From Lawsonibacter sp. (GTDB taxonomy: Bacteria > Bacillota > Clostridia > Oscillospirales > Oscillospiraceae): a stretch of 19,360 nt of DNA. Of this stretch, positions 12,373 to 19,360 are shown one piece after another. Each line of letters begins with the position of its first letter. Position 1 is the first letter of the stretch. The translations under genes were made by a program, and so were the position numbers. The notes beneath the pieces were generated by a model. It did not search any database. It worked only from the letters and a program-made list of their open reading frames with translations, and had not been told where the DNA came from. The DNA lies in assembly GCA_020025455.1 (NCBI GenBank), contig JAHHSC010000016.1, positions 1-19,360 on the forward strand. Reading direction: 5' to 3'.

Positions 12373-13731
12373 ATGGACGACTTTGATTTTTTTAATCACA
12401 GCGCAAACAGCGGCTATACCGGCGGCTTTGGTGACTACACCGACCCGGACCCCAACAACCCTATGACTCCGCCTCCCCACAAGACCCACAGCCAGCACTC
12501 CAGAGGTGTCCGCATTGCGGCTATCATTCTGGCCTGCGCAGTGGCAGGCGGCGCTTCCGGCGTGGGCGGTGCCGCGCTTTATCAGCACTTCAGTCGTTCC
12601 GGCAATACCACCACCATCTACGAGCAGCAGCGGCCCAAGGCCGAGACGGTGGTCAACACCAACGAGGGGAAGCCTATGACCCCGGAGCAGCTCTACGCCG
12701 CCAACATCGGCTCTTCGGTGGGTATCACCGTTTCCACCACAGTCAACATCTTCGGTCAGGCCACCACCTCTGCCGCCAGCGGTTCCGGCTTCGTGCTCAC
12801 CGAGGACGGCTATATCGTCACCAACCACCACGTTGTGGAGCAGGCCGTGAAGGACCCCTCTGTAGCCATTGAGGTCAGCTTCCAGAAGGGCGACAAGTAT
12901 ACCGCTAAGCTGGTGGGCTCTGCCAAGGACAACGACGTGGCTGTGCTGAAGATTGAGCCGAAGGAAACGCTCACCCCCGTCACGCTGGGCGACTCCAGCA
13001 AGCTGGTGGTGGGCGAGCCCGTGTACGCCATCGGAAACCCCCTGGGCGAGCTGACCTACTCCTTCACCAACGGCATGATCTCCGCTCTGGACCGGATCAT
13101 CAGCACCGGTACGGATGTGACCCTGAATATGCTCCAGACCAACTGCGACATCAACCCCGGCAACTCCGGCGGCCCTCTCTTTGACCGGTATGGCAATGTC
13201 ATTGGCATCACCACTGCCAAGTACATCCAGTCCCAGTCCGGCGTGTCGGCAGAGGGCCTCGGTTTCGCCATTCCCATTAACGACGTGAAAGACATCATTA
13301 AGGATCTCATTGAGAATGGCTATGTCACCGGCAAGCCCTATCTGGGTGTGCAGCTGCTCCCTGTCTCTGACGATGCCCAGCGCTACGGCATCCCTGCCGG
13401 CGCGGTAGTGGCCTTCGTAGGGGAAAAGTCCGCCGCCGAGAAAGCCGGCTTGCAGGTGAACGACATCATCATCAAGCTGGACGATACCGCCATCGACTCC
13501 CCCTCTGCCCTGACCGCCGCCCTGACCACCGGTTATAAGGCGGGGGACACTGCCACCCTCACCATCATGCGTCAGCAGGAGGAAAAGACCCTGTCCATCA
13601 CCTTCGATGAGAAAAACAGCGAGACTGAGGCCAACAACCAGGTCCCCCAGCAGCCTCAGCAGCAGGTTCCCCAGCAGCAGACCCCCGGCGGCAGTGTTTT
13701 TCAGTTCCCCTTCGGTTTCTTCCCCTGGTAA
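12373..13731 (+). CDS. htrA: HtrA/DegP-like membrane-anchored serine protease with PDZ domain
   Basis: The 452-residue protein is an S1C protease of the HtrA family, which degrades damaged envelope proteins. An acidic, proline-rich cytosolic N-terminus (1-45) is followed by one membrane anchor (about 46-68, GVRIAAIILACAVAGGASGV), so the catalytic part lies outside. The trypsin-like domain (about 105-310) has the triad His153 (TNHHVV), Asp188 (DNDVAVLKI) and Ser265 (NPGNSGGPL). A PDZ domain follows (about 335-415, LGVQLLPV to TLTIMRQQEEKTLSI). The end is unusual: a Gln/Pro-rich tail and an aromatic final segment SVFQFPFGFFPW. The ribosome site GGAAGGAG precedes the ATG at 12373. It is a single-gene unit ending in a terminator at 13772-13801. 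Family assignment is firm; paralogue identity is not. Confidence 0.95.
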   Translation: MDDFDFFNHSANSGYTGGFGDYTDPDPNNPMTPPPHKTHSQHSRGVRIAAIILACAVAGGASGVGGAALYQHFSRSGNTTTIYEQQRPKAETVVNTNEGKPMTPEQLYAANIGSSVGITVSTTVNIFGQATTSAASGSGFVLTEDGYIVTNHHVVEQAVKDPSVAIEVSFQKGDKYTAKLVGSAKDNDVAVLKIEPKETLTPVTLGDSSKLVVGEPVYAIGNPLGELTYSFTNGMISALDRIISTGTDVTLNMLQTNCDINPGNSGGPLFDRYGNVIGITTAKYIQSQSGVSAEGLGFAIPINDVKDIIKDLIENGYVTGKPYLGVQLLPVSDDAQRYGIPAGAVVAFVGEKSAAEKAGLQVNDIIIKLDDTAIDSPSALTAALTTGYKAGDTATLTIMRQQEEKTLSITFDEKNSETEANNQVPQQPQQQVPQQQTPGGSVFQFPFGFFPW

Positions 13732-13771
13732 GTAGGGGTTCACCTCCGCTTTTTTGTTCTCCTTCCTCTTT

Positions 13772-13801
13772 GCCCGGAGCCGACCGGCTCCGGGCATTTT
13801 T
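13772..13801 (+). terminator. Terminator of the htrA-like gene
   Basis: GCCCGGAGCC (13772-13781) pairs perfectly with GGCTCCGGGC (13786-13795) around GACC, followed by ATTTTT. Confidence 0.9.
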
Positions 13802-13832
13802 GCACATTTACCGCGTTTTATGTGGACCGCCG

Positions 13833-13861
13833 TAGACAAAAATGGGAAAATGGGGTATAAT
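13833..13861 (+). promoter_or_regulatory. Promoter of the DEAD-box helicase gene
   Basis: TAGACA (13833-13838), a 17-base spacer and a perfect TATAAT (13856-13861). The transcript would start near 13868, giving a leader of about 130 bases. Confidence 0.8.
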
Positions 13862-13867
13862 GTAGAA

Positions 13868-14001
13868 TAGAATATGGGGCGGTGCTCCGTCCCCTGGATT
13901 CGGGGCCCCGCCGGGAAAACGGCGTTTCAGCACAGGGATGTGTCAGTATGGGAAGTAGGCCTTGAATCGCACATCATCTGTATCAGAAAGGAACGACGTT
14001 T
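13868..14001 (+). other. Long structured 5' leader of the helicase gene
   Basis: The untranslated leader contains several short GC-rich inverted repeats: GGGGCGG (13876-13882) against CCGTCCCC with one bulge, a self-complementary CGGGGCCCCG (13901-13910), and CGCCG/CGGCG (13909-13924). No known riboswitch motif is recognised. Long leaders are frequent on cold-induced helicase genes, so a regulatory role is possible. Confidence 0.35.
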
Positions 14002-15180
14002 ATGGAAATCAATGGAACGGCGGTGGAAGAGTCCGTCCGTTATGACCAGCTTGGGCTGTCCCCCGAGCTGATGCGCGCCATCGACCAGAAGGGCTATGTG
14101 GAGGCCACCGCCGTACAGGCAGGCTCAATTCCTCACTTCATGGCCTGGAAGGACGTGATTGCCAAGGCCCCCACCGGAACCGGAAAAACCTTCGCCTTCG
14201 GCATCCCCATGGTGGAGCACACTGACCCCGAAAGCCGGGACGTGACCGGACTGGTGCTGGCCCCCACCCGTGAGCTGGCCATTCAGATCCGGGACGAGCT
14301 GCGTGACCTGTGCGCCTTCAAGGAGGGCGTGCGTGTGGTCTGTCTCTACGGCGGTCAGCCCATCGACAAGCAGATCACCCAGCTGAAGAAGGACCCCCAG
14401 ATTGTGGTAGCCACCCCCGGTCGCCTCATGGACCACATGAAGCGCCGCACCGTCCGCCTGGACAAGGTGGAGACCGTGGTTCTGGACGAGGCCGACCGTA
14501 TGCTGGACATGGGCTTTGTCCGGGACGTGACCCATATTCTGGACAAGATGCCAAACCGAAAAAATCTGGGTCTTTTCTCCGCCACCATCTCCCGTGAGGT
14601 TATGGACATCTCCTGGGTGTATCAGCGTGACCCTGTGGAGATCACCGTCCGGGCCGACAAGCAGAATAAGCCCGACATCGCCCAGTACCGTCTGGACGTG
14701 GACCGCAATGAGAAGGCCGACACCGTGGCCCGCCTGCTGGATATGGGCGGCTATGAGCGCGTCATCGCCTTCTGCAACACCAAGAACATGACGGACCGCC
14801 TGGCCGGTCTTTTGACGATGCGCGGCATCACCTGTCAGGCAATCCACGGCGATATTCAGCAGTCGGTCCGGGAGAAAACCCTGAAACGCTTCCGTGAAGG
14901 TCAGATGCGCGTGCTGGTTGCCACTGACGTGGCCGCCCGCGGCCTGGACATCGACGATGTGGATGCCGTCTTTAATTACGATGTACCCGATGAAAACGAG
15001 TACTACATCCACCGTATCGGCCGCACCGGCCGTGCTAAGCGTCATGGCGTGGCCTTCTCCCTAGTGTCCACAATCGCCGAGGGCATCCGCCTGGACGAGA
15101 TCCGAAAAAACACCGGCAACGAGATTCGCTCTGCTCACTTCAACGAACACGGTGATCTGGTGGTCACCAAGAAAAGCTGA
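14002..15180 (+). CDS. DEAD-box ATP-dependent RNA helicase
   Basis: The 392-residue protein is a minimal DEAD-box helicase that remodels RNA duplexes with ATP. Motifs in order are: Q motif region (GYVEATAVQAGSIP), I APTGTGKT, Ia PTRELA, the TPGR segment, II DEAD, III SAT, IV AFCNTK, then VLVATDVAARGLDI and VI HRIGRTGRAKR. The two RecA-like domains fill nearly the whole protein. There is almost no C-terminal tail, so it lacks the RNA-binding extension of CshA/DbpA-type enzymes. The ATG at 14002 is preceded by AAAGGA. It has its own promoter and a long leader; a PspC-domain gene follows 36 bases later, probably in the same transcript. Likely tasks are ribosome assembly or mRNA turnover, as inferred from the family. 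Confidence 0.95.
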   Translation: MEINGTAVEESVRYDQLGLSPELMRAIDQKGYVEATAVQAGSIPHFMAWKDVIAKAPTGTGKTFAFGIPMVEHTDPESRDVTGLVLAPTRELAIQIRDELRDLCAFKEGVRVVCLYGGQPIDKQITQLKKDPQIVVATPGRLMDHMKRRTVRLDKVETVVLDEADRMLDMGFVRDVTHILDKMPNRKNLGLFSATISREVMDISWVYQRDPVEITVRADKQNKPDIAQYRLDVDRNEKADTVARLLDMGGYERVIAFCNTKNMTDRLAGLLTMRGITCQAIHGDIQQSVREKTLKRFREGQMRVLVATDVAARGLDIDDVDAVFNYDVPDENEYYIHRIGRTGRAKRHGVAFSLVSTIAEGIRLDEIRKNTGNEIRSAHFNEHGDLVVTKKS

Positions 15181-15216
15181 CTCATGCATCGTTACACTTA
15201 AAAAGGAGTGCAGATT

Positions 15217-15429
15217 ATGGATAAAAAGAGACTTTATCGTACCGAGGGCAATTACAGGAGATTTTTGGGTGTCTGCGGCGGTCTTGCCGAATACTTTGAT
15301 GTGGACCCCACCGTGGTCCGTCTGGTCTGGGCCATCGGCACCCTTTTGTCCTTCTCCCTGGGCTTCTGGGCCTACCTCATCTGTGCCGTCGTCATCCCCA
15401 ATAAGAGCAACGTCTACCCCGGCTATTAA
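15217..15429 (+). CDS. PspC-domain small membrane protein
   Basis: The 70-residue protein is a stand-alone PspC domain. The N-terminus KKRLYRTEGNYRRFLGVCGGLAEYFDVDPTVVRLVWA is the family signature, followed by one strong membrane segment (about 38-62) and a short tail ending NVYPGY. PspC proteins associate with envelope stress control in many bacteria; Firmicute versions are often this short. The ATG at 15217 was chosen because GGAG lies 8 bases upstream; an in-frame GTG at 15208 sits inside that site. It lies 36 bases after the helicase gene and before a strong terminator. Confidence 0.92.
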   Translation: MDKKRLYRTEGNYRRFLGVCGGLAEYFDVDPTVVRLVWAIGTLLSFSLGFWAYLICAVVIPNKSNVYPGY

Positions 15430-15437
15430 ACCTCTGC

Positions 15438-15467
15438 CCAGCCCCCTGCTCCGGCAGGGGGCTGGCT
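15438..15467 (+). terminator. Terminator of the helicase-pspC unit
   Basis: CCAGCCCCCTGC (15438-15449) pairs perfectly with GCAGGGGGCTGG (15454-15465), a 12-bp stem with a TCCG loop, followed by CTTTATT. The T-run is short, and some readthrough into the acetyltransferase gene 28 bases on is likely, since no separate promoter is visible there. Confidence 0.75.
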
Positions 15468-15492
15468 TTATTCTAAAAAAGGAGCGTTTTCC

Positions 15493-16368
15493 ATGTCCCA
15501 CACCCGTTTTTCCGTCTCCCAGGACCAGGCGGCCCTCCGGCAGCTGTGGCAGCTGGTCTTTGAGGACAGCGACGCCTTTCTGGATCACTTCTTCCTTGCG
15601 CACTACGACCCCCAGCACGCCCTGGTGTTGGAGGAGGACGGCGCCGTCCAGGCTATGACGTTCTGGTTCGAGACCCAGCTGGTGATTCCCGGCGTCCAGC
15701 CCGTAAAAGCCGCCTACCTCTACGCCGTGGCCACCCACCCCGACTACCGGGGCAGGGGACTGGCCCGACAGCTGCTGGACGAGGGCGCACAGCTGCTCCG
15801 CGGTCTGGACTTTGAGCTGATGACCCTGGTCCCCTCCGAGCCCACCCTCCACCTCTTTTATCAGGACCGGGGGTTCCACGAGTGTTTTATCAACGCAGAG
15901 TATGAGATGACCCCCGTTAAGCCCCCCTTCCAGCTGCCCGGCGTCAGCCTGGAGCCGGTCGATCCCCAGACCTACTCCAGCGCGCGGGAGGGCCTGCTGG
16001 ACGGCACGCCGCGGCTGACCTACTCCAGCCCGGCCATGGCCTATCAGGATGGCTGCTGCAAGCTGTCCGGCGGCGGACTCTATGTGGGGTGCACACCAGC
16101 CGGGCCTGTGTGCCTCACGCTGGAGCGTTCCCCCGAAAACATGATGCTGGCCAAAGAGCTGCTGGGCAGCCACGACGCCCTCATGCTGTTAGGCGGTGAA
16201 TTCTATCAGCTGGCCCCCAACCTGCGCTGGTCCGTCCGCTGTCCCGTGGGGTTTGCCCCCCCGGGCGCAAATGTAAAAAAATTCGGAATGCTCCGCTGGC
16301 TCGATCCGGTTGTGGCGGAAAACTGGGACTACGACTCCACCGCCTACCTGGGCCTCGCTTTTGACTGA
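15493..16368 (+). CDS. GNAT-family N-acetyltransferase
   Basis: The 291-residue protein has an N-terminal GNAT domain (about 1-135) that would transfer acetyl from acetyl-CoA to an amine. The clearest sign is motif A, YAVATHPDYRGRGLARQLLDEG (about 77-98), with the RGRGLA acetyl-CoA pyrophosphate loop. The motif B region LFYQDRGFHE follows at about 121-130. The remaining 150 residues (PVKPPFQLPGVSLEPVD onward) form a second region without a clear acetyl-CoA loop, as in two-lobed GNAT proteins of Clostridia where the second lobe is degenerate. AAAGGAG precedes the ATG at 15493. The substrate is unknown. Confidence 0.85.
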   Translation: MSHTRFSVSQDQAALRQLWQLVFEDSDAFLDHFFLAHYDPQHALVLEEDGAVQAMTFWFETQLVIPGVQPVKAAYLYAVATHPDYRGRGLARQLLDEGAQLLRGLDFELMTLVPSEPTLHLFYQDRGFHECFINAEYEMTPVKPPFQLPGVSLEPVDPQTYSSAREGLLDGTPRLTYSSPAMAYQDGCCKLSGGGLYVGCTPAGPVCLTLERSPENMMLAKELLGSHDALMLLGGEFYQLAPNLRWSVRCPVGFAPPGANVKKFGMLRWLDPVVAENWDYDSTAYLGLAFD

Positions 16369-16398
16369 TTTCCTGCATTTCCACAAAATCGACAGGCT

Positions 16399-16436
16399 GC
16401 GCGGTCGGATTTCTCCTGAATTCCGGCCGCGCTTTT
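16399..16436 (+). terminator. Terminator after the acetyltransferase gene
   Basis: GCGCGG-T-CGGA (16399-16409) pairs with TCCG-G-CCGCGC (16422-16432), followed by TTTT. Confidence 0.75.
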
Positions 16437-16470
16437 ATCAAAATTTTTTCGTTTTGTTTTTTCTTGAGAG

Positions 16471-16490
16471 CCACAGTCTTTTGATTGTGG
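16471..16490. other. Inverted repeat upstream of the gdhA promoter
   Basis: CCACAGTC (16471-16478) and GATTGTGG (16483-16490) form an 8-pair inverted repeat with one G-T pair and a TTTT loop, 21 bases ahead of the -35 element. It could be an activator or repressor site. Confidence 0.35.
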
Positions 16491-16511
16491 ATACCCCAAC
16501 AAAAATTATGA

Positions 16512-16539
16512 TTTACTCTTTCCGGTTTTGTGGTATGAT
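16512..16539 (+). promoter_or_regulatory. Promoter of gdhA
   Basis: TTTACT (16512-16517), a 16-base spacer and an extended -10 TGGTATGAT (hexamer 16534-16539). The leader to the start codon would be about 95 bases. Confidence 0.6.
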
Positions 16540-16639
16540 GTACACATAAAAGCACCGGCGGAGTGCGTTTGTTGCTTGATTTTCTTAAAATGAAGGTATT
16601 CCGTCAGCAATTTTGTACATTATTATAGGAGGAGATCCA

Positions 16640-17992
16640 ATGAACAAGTACATTGAACGAGTCCTGGCTGATACCAAGGCTAAGAATGCCAACGAGCCTG
16701 AGTTCCTGCAGACGGTGGAAGAGGTCCTGACCTCTCTGGAGCCCGTCATCAACGCCCACCCCGAGTATGAGAAGGCTGCTCTGCTGGAGCGCATGGTCGA
16801 GCCCGAGCGCACCATCGAGTTCCGCGTGACCTGGGAGGACGACAACCACGAGTGGCACGTGAACCGCGGCTATCGTGTGCAGTACAATGCTGCTCTCGGC
16901 CCCTTCAAGGGCGGTCTGCGTTTTGACCCCTCCGTTAACCTGTCCATCATCAAGTTCCTGGGCTTCGAGCAGGTCTTTAAGGACGCTATGACTGGTCTGC
17001 CCATCGGCGGTGCCAAGGGCGGTTCCGACTTTGACCCCCGCGGCCGCAGCGATGCTGAGGTCATGCGCTTCTGCCAGGCCTTCATGACTGAGCTGTATCG
17101 TCACATCGGTCAGGACATCGACTGCCCCGCTGGCGACCTGGGTGTGGGCGGCCGCGAGATCGGCTACCTGTACGGTCAGTATCGCCGTCTGGTCGGCGCT
17201 GCTGAGTTCGGCGCTGTGTCCGGCAAGTCTGTCTGCACCGGCGGTTCTATCCTGCGTCCTGAGGCTACCGGTTTCGGCGCTGTCTACTATCTGGTTGAGG
17301 CTCTCAAGCACGATGGCGAGGACATCAAGGGCAAGAAGATCGCCATCTCCGGCTACGGCAACGTGGGCTGGGGCATCATGAAGAAGGCCGCTGAGCTGGG
17401 CGCTGCTGTCACCTACTTTGCTGGCCCCGACGGCTACATCCACGATCCCGACGGTGTCGTCACCGAGGAGAAGCTGAACTTCATCCTGGATATGCGCGCC
17501 AAGGATCCTATGCACTGCAAGCCCTATGCTGAGAAGTTCGGCTGCGAGTTTGTCGCCGGCGAGAAGTGCTGGGGCGTCAAGGACGTGGACATCTACATGC
17601 CCGCTGCTACCCAGAACGACGTCAACCTGGATTGGGCCAAGAAGATCGCCGAGTCCGGTGTTAAGTACTACATCGAGGTCGCTAACATGCCCACCACCAA
17701 CGAGGCTCTGGAGTTCCTGAAGGAGCAGAAGCACATGGTCGTGGCCCCCTCCAAGGCTGTCAACGCCGGCGGCGTGTCCGTCTCCGAGCTGGAGATGGCT
17801 CAGAACGCTGAGCGTCTGTACTGGTCCGCTGAGGAAGTTGACGAGAAGCTGCACGGCATCATGAAGAACATCTACAACAACTCCGTCGAGGTCGCCGAGC
17901 GCTATGGCCTGGGCTATGACCTGGTCGCTGGTGCTAACATTGTTGGCTTCCAGAAGGTTGCTGATGCCATGATGGCTCAGGGTATTTTCTAA
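16640..17992 (+). CDS. gdhA: Glutamate dehydrogenase, hexameric clostridial type
   Basis: The 450-residue enzyme interconverts glutamate and 2-oxoglutarate plus ammonia, linking amino-acid fermentation with nitrogen assimilation. The N-terminal catalytic domain shows GPFKGGLRF (Lys90), FKDAMTG (Lys114) and the catalytic PIGGAKGGSDFDP (Lys126). The coenzyme domain begins near 230 with IAISGYGNVGWG. The C-terminal stretch YYIEVANMPTTNEALEFL and the ending NIVGFQKVADAMMAQGIF closely match, from memory, the NAD-dependent enzyme of Clostridium symbiosum; NAD versus NADP use is not settled here. The ATG at 16640 follows AGGAGGAG; the upstream in-frame extension was rejected. Codon use (many GCT, GGT and CGT) differs from the GCC-rich neighbours and fits very high expression. 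It is a single-gene unit with its own promoter and terminator. Confidence 0.97.
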   Translation: MNKYIERVLADTKAKNANEPEFLQTVEEVLTSLEPVINAHPEYEKAALLERMVEPERTIEFRVTWEDDNHEWHVNRGYRVQYNAALGPFKGGLRFDPSVNLSIIKFLGFEQVFKDAMTGLPIGGAKGGSDFDPRGRSDAEVMRFCQAFMTELYRHIGQDIDCPAGDLGVGGREIGYLYGQYRRLVGAAEFGAVSGKSVCTGGSILRPEATGFGAVYYLVEALKHDGEDIKGKKIAISGYGNVGWGIMKKAAELGAAVTYFAGPDGYIHDPDGVVTEEKLNFILDMRAKDPMHCKPYAEKFGCEFVAGEKCWGVKDVDIYMPAATQNDVNLDWAKKIAESGVKYYIEVANMPTTNEALEFLKEQKHMVVAPSKAVNAGGVSVSELEMAQNAERLYWSAEEVDEKLHGIMKNIYNNSVEVAERYGLGYDLVAGANIVGFQKVADAMMAQGIF

Positions 17993-18021
17993 GAAACACC
18001 TGGTTTTAAACCTTTCAAAAA

Positions 18022-18057
18022 GGCCGCCGGTTCCGAATGAAACCGGCGGCCTTTTTT
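18022..18057 (+). terminator. Terminator of gdhA
   Basis: GGCCGCCGGTT (18022-18032) pairs perfectly with AACCGGCGGCC (18041-18051), followed by six T. An A-run precedes the stem. Confidence 0.93.
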
Positions 18058-18063
18058 GCTGCC

Positions 18064-18092
18064 TTTACTTATTCGACGTTTTTCTGTATAAT
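18064..18092 (+). promoter_or_regulatory. Promoter of the CapA-family gene
   Basis: TTTACT (18064-18069), a 17-base spacer and a perfect TATAAT (18087-18092), 38 bases before the start codon and directly after the gdhA terminator. Confidence 0.75.
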
Positions 18093-18129
18093 ACAGGAAA
18101 CATCGTATTATTTTTCCATGGAGGTCGCT

Positions 18130-19356
18130 ATGAAACGACTGCTCTTCCTGCTGCTCACCGTCTTTTTTCTCACGGGCTGTGCCGCATCCCAACCAACCTT
18201 CGAGGATACCTCCTCCGGCCCCGCCGTCTCCACGCCGGAACCTGAGCCGCCCAAGCCTACGGTAGCCCACCTGATGGTGGCCGGGGACGTTATGAGCCAT
18301 ATGCCCCTGACGCACGATGTCTATGTGGCAGAGACCGGTGCGTACGACTACGGCCATGTGCTTGCCGAAGCCGCCCAGCAGCTGGAGAAGGCCGATTACG
18401 CCGTGGCAAACCTGGAGACCGTGCTGGCAGGCGGACCCAAGTACTCCGGGTTTCCAGCCTTCAACTCCCCCGACGGTCTGGCCACCAGTCTAAAGACTGC
18501 CGGTGTTGATCTGCTCTCCACCGCCAACAACCACAGTCGTGACAAGGGTCTGGACGGCATTTTCCGCACACTGGACGTGCTGGACGAAAACGGCCTTGCC
18601 CATGTTGGCACCTACCGCTCCCAAACTGAGCGAGACAAAAATTCCGGCATCTATGTGGCCGATGTGGGCGGCATTTCCGTGGCCTTTTTGAGCTATACCT
18701 ACGGTCTCAACGGCTACCGGCTCCCCACCGACAAAATGTTCGCTGTGAACCTCTACAATCAGGACTATTACACCACCCTGGAAACCCCCGATTATGAGAA
18801 GCTCCGTGCGGATATGGAGGCGGCCCGCGGGCTGAATCCCGATGTCATCGCCGTTATGGTCCACTGGGGGATCGAGTACCAGTATAGTCCCAACGTTCAC
18901 CAGAACAAGGTGGCCAATTTTCTGGTGGAGCAGGGTGCCGACCTGGTGCTGGGCGGACATCCCCATGTGCTTCAGCCCTACGAGACCATCACCACCACCG
19001 GCTGGGACGGCCAGGAGCGCCAGGGCTTTGTCTGCTGGTCTCTTGGCAACTTCATCTCCAACCAGCTTGACCCGGACACCAAGACCACTGCAATTCTGGA
19101 TTTGGAGCTGACCCGTGACCCGATCACGGAGGAGACCGCTCTCACCGATGTGCGGTACACCCCCTACTATATGCTCCACCAGGACGGCAAGCCTGTGGGC
19201 CAGCGGCGGTATCTGCTGGACGTCCATAAGGCGATGGCCGAGTACGAAAGCGGCGACACCAGCCGGATCTCCAGCCAGACCTATGACCAGCTGAACTGGG
19301 CACTTCGCCATTGTCACAAGATCCTTGGGGAAGAGGGCGACAGGCCTTCTGTCTGA
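18130..19356 (+). CDS. CapA-family lipoprotein (PGA_cap metallophosphoesterase-like)
   Basis: The 408-residue protein starts at the ATG at 18130, 5 bases after GGAGG; an upstream in-frame ATG at 18118 would spoil the signal peptide spacing. Residues 1-17 are a lipoprotein signal with lipobox LTGC (Cys17), followed by a Pro/Ser-rich linker. The CapA domain (about 55-330), with the fold of calcineurin-type phosphoesterases, shows HLMVAGDVMSH, YAVANLETVL, FNSPDGLA, DLLSTANNHSRDKG, VIAVMVHWGIEY, LVLGGHPHVLQPYE and SLGNFISNQ; the Asp, Asn and His residues are likely metal ligands. CapA helps make or anchor poly-gamma-glutamate in Bacillus, but most single-gene homologues in Clostridia have unknown function and no capBC genes are visible here. 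The role at the cell surface is inferred from the signal. Confidence 0.93.
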   Translation: MKRLLFLLLTVFFLTGCAASQPTFEDTSSGPAVSTPEPEPPKPTVAHLMVAGDVMSHMPLTHDVYVAETGAYDYGHVLAEAAQQLEKADYAVANLETVLAGGPKYSGFPAFNSPDGLATSLKTAGVDLLSTANNHSRDKGLDGIFRTLDVLDENGLAHVGTYRSQTERDKNSGIYVADVGGISVAFLSYTYGLNGYRLPTDKMFAVNLYNQDYYTTLETPDYEKLRADMEAARGLNPDVIAVMVHWGIEYQYSPNVHQNKVANFLVEQGADLVLGGHPHVLQPYETITTTGWDGQERQGFVCWSLGNFISNQLDPDTKTTAILDLELTRDPITEETALTDVRYTPYYMLHQDGKPVGQRRYLLDVHKAMAEYESGDTSRISSQTYDQLNWALRHCHKILGEEGDRPSV

Positions 19357-19360
19357 CGCT

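Noticed and set aside
12301..13839. 512-codon minus-strand frame opposite the htrA-like gene
   Set aside because: The htrA frame has complete catalytic motifs; the antisense product is low-complexity with no recognisable domain.
16604..17854. 416-codon minus-strand frame opposite gdhA
   Set aside because: Shadow of a strongly conserved gene; Leu/Val/Asp/Gly-rich translation with no motif.

Overview
The window reads as GC-rich chromosome of an anaerobic, probably spore-forming Firmicute, most likely a gut Oscillospiraceae (Flavonifractor/Pseudoflavonifractor-like). This placement is inferred from a YtvI-type sporulation membrane protein, a YlmH and a UPF0291 protein, a glutamate dehydrogenase very close to the clostridial type, lipoprotein signal peptides with no outer-membrane components, and strong GGAGG ribosome sites. 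No prophage, IS element, CRISPR array, tRNA or rRNA was seen. All genes left of about 9.5 kb lie on the minus strand and all genes right of 9.86 kb on the plus strand, so the 9493-9860 gap is a divergent promoter region.

Region A (1-5600, minus) is the most unusual part. In transcription order it holds a good promoter, a cobalamin (B12) riboswitch, a 24-codon ORF with a near-perfect Shine-Dalgarno abutting the riboswitch, a strong intrinsic terminator, then cbiK (a sirohydrochlorin cobaltochelatase carrying a lipoprotein signal), a lipoprotein with two NEAT-like repeats, and a FecB/BtuF-FecC/BtuC-FecE/BtuD type ABC importer whose ATPase has an extra C-terminal domain and runs off the left edge. 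Together they suggest a B12-controlled extracytoplasmic system that handles and imports a metal-tetrapyrrole or metal ion. The riboswitch, leader ORF and terminator could form a translation-coupled attenuator.

Region B (5615-7565, minus) is a compact YtrA-like operon: GntR-family repressor, ABC ATPase and membrane permease with overlapping genes, a promoter/operator at one end and a terminator at the other. Region C (7580-9611, minus) holds a PGRP-fold peptidoglycan amidase with an SLH-like tail, a small holin-like membrane protein upstream of it, and a Cof-type HAD phosphatase with its own promoter and terminator.

Region D (9777-16436, plus) has ylmH and a UPF0291 gene, ytvI, an HtrA-type membrane protease, a DEAD-box RNA helicase, a PspC-domain protein and a GNAT acetyltransferase. 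Most transcription units end in clear terminators. Region E (16471-19356, plus) has gdhA, with codon use typical of a highly expressed gene, and a CapA-family lipoprotein, each with its own promoter.
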